Source: an uncultured Burkholderiales bacterium (GTDB taxonomy: Bacteria > Pseudomonadota > Gammaproteobacteria > Burkholderiales > Burkholderiaceae). From it: a stretch of 64,000 nt of DNA. Each line of letters opens with the position of its first letter. The stretch's first letter is position 1. The notes under the pieces were generated by a model. The model saw only the letters and a list, made by a program, of their open reading frames with translations, ran no database searches and was not told where the DNA came from. The DNA lies in contig CAMLJY010000007.1 of assembly GCA_946480465.1 (NCBI GenBank), positions 1-64,000 of the forward strand. Reading direction: 5' to 3'. Shown piece by piece: positions 61,432 to 64,000 of this stretch. A program made the position numbers and the translations under genes.

Positions 61432-62460
61432 ATGTACAACGGAAGTCAGGTGCGCTGGGGCATCCTGGGCTCGGGCCGGATTGCGCGAGCCTTCGTCGAA
61501 GGCGCGCAGGGTTCGACGCTCGGCACGGTGGCTGCCATCGCGAGCAGGGACCCCGCCCGGTCGGCCGCCGACGGCGCGTTCGGCGACATCCCGATCGTCG
61601 CCGGCTACGAGGCCATGCTGGGCGATCCGGGGATCGACGCGGTGTACATCGCCTTGCCGCATCCCTTGCATGCGGAATGGGGCATCAAGGCCGCGCGGGC
61701 GGGCAAGCACGTGCTGTGCGAGAAGCCGATCGCGATGTCCGCGCCGGAAGCGGAAGCGATGTTCGCCGCCGCGGCCGGCGCCGGCGTGCTGATGGCGGAA
61801 GGCTTCATGTACCGCGTCCATCCGCTGACCCGCGGCATCCTGGACGTGCTGAACCGCGGCGCCATCGGCGAGATCCGCCTGATCCACTCCAGCTTCGGCT
61901 TCAACATGCCCATGTTCCTGCCGGAGCATCGGCTGCTGTCGAAGGCACTGGGCGGCGGGGCGGTGCTGGACCTCGGCGGCTATCCGGTGTCGATGGCGCG
62001 CCTGCTCGCCAGCCACGCCACGCCGGCGCGCATGCTGGAGCCGGTGGAGGTCAAGGGCGTGGGGCGGATCGGTACCACCGGTGTCGATGAATGGGCCGGC
62101 GCCATGCTGCGATTCGAGAACGGGGTCGTGGCCACGCTCTCGGTGTCGCTGGCCGCGCAGCAGGACAACGTTCTGCGCGTCTTCGGCAGCCGGGGCCGGC
62201 TGGAGGTGGATGACTTCTGGTTCGGCACCGGCCGCCTCGGCGGAACGAAGCAGATCAGGATCATCGACAACCAGGGTCGCCTGGCGGCGGAAACCATCGA
62301 GGATGCACGCAACGTCTACACCGTCCAGTTCGATGCGCTGAACCGGAGCATCCTGTCCGGTGCGCGCGAGCTGGAGTACCCCGGCATGAACGCGCGGGAC
62401 ACGGTCGCCAACATGGCGGTCCTGGACCGGTGGCTGGTGGAGATCGGATACCGGCCATAG
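61432..62460 (+). CDS. Gfo/Idh/MocA family oxidoreductase
   Basis: The 342-residue protein begins MYNGSQVRWGILGSGRIARA behind AGGAGGGAG. An ATG at 61414 is also possible. It shows YIALPHPLHAEWGIKAARAG, the EKP motif (CEKPIAMSAPEAEAM), and GGGAVLDLGGYPVSMARLLA. It belongs with trans-1,2-dihydrobenzene-diol or xylose dehydrogenase-like members. It may reduce or oxidise a keto-sugar from deglycosylation. Confidence 0.9.
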   Translation: MYNGSQVRWGILGSGRIARAFVEGAQGSTLGTVAAIASRDPARSAADGAFGDIPIVAGYEAMLGDPGIDAVYIALPHPLHAEWGIKAARAGKHVLCEKPIAMSAPEAEAMFAAAAGAGVLMAEGFMYRVHPLTRGILDVLNRGAIGEIRLIHSSFGFNMPMFLPEHRLLSKALGGGAVLDLGGYPVSMARLLASHATPARMLEPVEVKGVGRIGTTGVDEWAGAMLRFENGVVATLSVSLAAQQDNVLRVFGSRGRLEVDDFWFGTGRLGGTKQIRIIDNQGRLAAETIEDARNVYTVQFDALNRSILSGARELEYPGMNARDTVANMAVLDRWLVEIGYRP

Positions 62461-62582
62461 CGTCGCGCAGGCCGATTCAGCAGCGTGATGGGGGCCATCA
62501 CGGCCACTTGTTGGCTGGGTGTGCGGGGGCTGCTTACATTGCGTCGATGACTTTTCGAACGCACTGAACGCACTGAATGCCC

Positions 62583-64000
62583 ATGCACACCCCGATGATC
62601 TATGAACGCAACGTTGCCATTCCCGTGCGGGACGGCACGGTGCTGCGCGCCAACCTGTACCGCCCGGTCGAGGGTGGTCCGCACCCCGTCATCATGTCTA
62701 TGGGGCCGTATGGCAAGGACCGGCACCTGGCCGACCGCGCGCCCGAGCTGGCGCGCGCATTGGGCGGCGGCCCGTTCGTGAATTGGGAAACGGCCGATCC
62801 GGAGTGGTGGGTGCCGCAGGGCTATGCGGTGCTGCGCATCGACAGCCGCGGCTCGGGCGAATCGCCGGGCTTCCTGGCGCCCTTCACGCCGCAGATCGCG
62901 CGGGACTTTCACGACGCGATCGAATGGGGCGGCACGCAGCCCTGGTCCACGGGCAAGGTGGGCACGCTGGGTGTGTCGTACTACGGTGCCACGCAGTGGG
63001 CCGCGGCGGCACTGAAGCCGCCGCACCTGGCGGCGATGATCCCGTGGGAAGCCTTTGCGGACACCTACCGCGACCTGTACCGCCACGGCGGCATCCTGAG
63101 CAACAGGTTCATCGAATGGTGGTGGCCGAACACGCTGCTGAACGTGCAGCACGGCCTGGGTTCGCTGGGTGCTGAGGAACTGCGCGCCAACCGGTCCGAC
63201 CCCATCGACGACCTGCGCGCGCACCCGCTGGCCGGCGAGTTCTATACCCGCTGGCTGCCCGACCTCGCGGCCATCGAGGTGCCGTTCCTGTCGGTGGGCA
63301 ACGTCGGCAACATCGGCCTGCACCTGCGCGGCAATGTCGAAGCCTTCTGCCGCGCGTCGTCCCCGCACAAGTGGCTGCGCCTGATCACCGGCGACCACGT
63401 GCTGCCGGCCTATGCGCCGGAGGCGCTGGCGCTGCAGCTGAAGTTCTTCGACCACTTCCTGAAGGGCAAGGACAACGGCTGGCAGCAGGAGCCGCGCGTG
63501 CAGGTGGCCTTGCGCGGCAGCGCGGGCATCACGCAGCATGCGTCGCCCACCTGGCCGCTGGAAGGCACGCAGTGGACGCGGCTGCACCTGGACGCCGGGC
63601 GCGGAGCGCTGGCGCGTGAAGCACCCGTCGAAACCGGGGCGCTGAGCTACGCCGCGCAGGGACCGGCGGTGGCCTTCCGCAGTGCGCCGTTCGAAGAGCG
63701 CACGGTGGTGGCCGGCCCGGTGGCGCTGCGGCTGTGGGCGGCTTCGTCGCTGGACGACATGGACGTGTTCGTGCGCATCCGCAAGATCGACGCGCAAGGC
63801 CTGGACCTGGTCGGCATCGGCCCGGCCGGCGGCCCCATCGCGCTGGCGCTGGGCTGGCTGCGCGCCTCGCAGCGCAAGCTCGATGCGGCGCGCAGCCTGC
63901 CGCACCGTCCGTTCCACACGCACGACGAGCGCCAGCCGCTGGTGCCTGGCGAGGCCGTGCCGCTGGACATCGAGGTCTGGCCCACCAGCATCGTCTTCGA
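62583..64000 (+). CDS. CocE/NonD family hydrolase, cut by the window end
   Basis: The frame from ATG 62583 stays open to the window edge (472 codons). It has the X-Pro dipeptidyl-peptidase/CocE N-terminal fold: VRDGTVLRANLYRP, RIDSRGSGESPG, the nucleophile Ser in LGVSYYGATQW, and the C-terminal jelly-roll beginning at about residue 340. Such enzymes hydrolyse esters or acylated compounds. It could remove acyl groups from acylated glycosides, but nothing here proves that. Confidence 0.85.
   Translation, partial: MHTPMIYERNVAIPVRDGTVLRANLYRPVEGGPHPVIMSMGPYGKDRHLADRAPELARALGGGPFVNWETADPEWWVPQGYAVLRIDSRGSGESPGFLAPFTPQIARDFHDAIEWGGTQPWSTGKVGTLGVSYYGATQWAAAALKPPHLAAMIPWEAFADTYRDLYRHGGILSNRFIEWWWPNTLLNVQHGLGSLGAEELRANRSDPIDDLRAHPLAGEFYTRWLPDLAAIEVPFLSVGNVGNIGLHLRGNVEAFCRASSPHKWLRLITGDHVLPAYAPEALALQLKFFDHFLKGKDNGWQQEPRVQVALRGSAGITQHASPTWPLEGTQWTRLHLDAGRGALAREAPVETGALSYAAQGPAVAFRSAPFEERTVVAGPVALRLWAASSLDDMDVFVRIRKIDAQGLDLVGIGPAGGPIALALGWLRASQRKLDAARSLPHRPFHTHDERQPLVPGEAVPLDIEVWPTSIVF

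Noticed and set aside
59760..61439. 559-codon open frame antisense to the GMC oxidoreductase
   Set aside because: Rich in Arg, His, Ala and Asp without motifs; the plus strand has all GMC signatures.
62520..62540. Fourth LacI operator before the CocE-type hydrolase
   Set aside because: Only the right half (CTGCTTACA) resembles the motif and the spacing is one base short, so it is mentioned but not annotated.
62316..63923. 535-codon minus-strand frame near the window end
   Set aside because: Shadow of the CocE-type hydrolase, which is open on the plus strand to the edge and has the Ser nucleophile motif.

Overview
The window is GC-rich throughout (roughly two thirds G+C), with short intergenic gaps, many ATGA start/stop overlaps, beta-proteobacterial style catabolic operons (Rieske oxygenase, mhp-type ring cleavage, TRAP binding protein, many LysR regulators) and TonB-dependent receptors. 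This suggests a soil or plant-associated member of the Burkholderiales. That is an inference from gene content; no rRNA or other taxonomic marker is present.

Region 1 (1-5,050) is a polymorphic-toxin relic zone. It holds two Imm11-type immunity genes, an orphan 3' Rhs module with a WHH-type HNH nuclease tip and one frameshift, its SMI1/KNR4 immunity gene, and two decayed regulators (an XRE repressor and a response-regulator receiver). Region 2 (5,198-8,191) is a CPBP intramembrane protease directly followed by a TonB-dependent receptor.

Region 3 (8,265-21,210) is a complete type I-E CRISPR-Cas locus read on the minus strand: cas3, [intergenic element], cas8e, cse2, cas7e, cas5e, cas6e, cas1, cas2, a short leader, and an array of 60 repeats and 59 spacers. 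The cas3-cas8e gap is the most interesting spot in the window. It contains two degenerate repeats around a 19-nt pseudo-spacer (a crRNA-like RNA with an intact 5' handle and compensatory stem changes), two overlapping divergent promoters, a short partial match of the pseudo-spacer to those promoters, and a 44-codon membrane-peptide ORF with a strong ribosome binding site. Together these look like a CreTA/CreR-type CRISPR-regulated toxin-antitoxin or cas autorepression element.

Region 4 (21,211-24,400) holds an unknown membrane protein, about 1.2 kb without a recognisable gene, and a leuD-like pseudogene. Region 5 (24,415-31,370) is an aromatic-acid catabolic cluster: Rieske oxygenase and reductase, a TRAP binding protein, a YciI-like protein, a 3-hydroxyisobutyrate-dehydrogenase-like enzyme, a VOC dioxygenase and TetR. 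It ends in an oxidoreductase truncated by an IS5 remnant. Region 6 (31,369-34,451) is a tandem of IS5 remnant, IS4-type element and intact IS5-type element, each boundary marked by the tetranucleotide TTAG.

Region 7 (34,504-47,834) continues aromatic catabolism with two blocks. One is LysR, SDR, EntE-like acyl ligase, amidohydrolase, thiolase and enoyl-CoA hydratase. The other is a minus-strand meta-cleavage operon with mhpB-like and mhpC-like genes, a VOC dioxygenase, a cupin, an SDR and a PfkB kinase. Region 8 (48,042-50,945) carries an SDR and regulators. Region 9 (51,107-64,000) is a LacI-controlled operon predicted to take up and break C-glycosides: TonB receptor, C-glycoside deglycosidase beta and alpha subunits, MFS transporter, GMC oxidoreductase, two Gfo/Idh/MocA oxidoreductases, a second isomerase-like protein and a CocE-type hydrolase. 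Three near-identical operator palindromes mark its regulon. The sugar part would be released in Region 9 and an aromatic aglycone could feed Regions 5 and 7.
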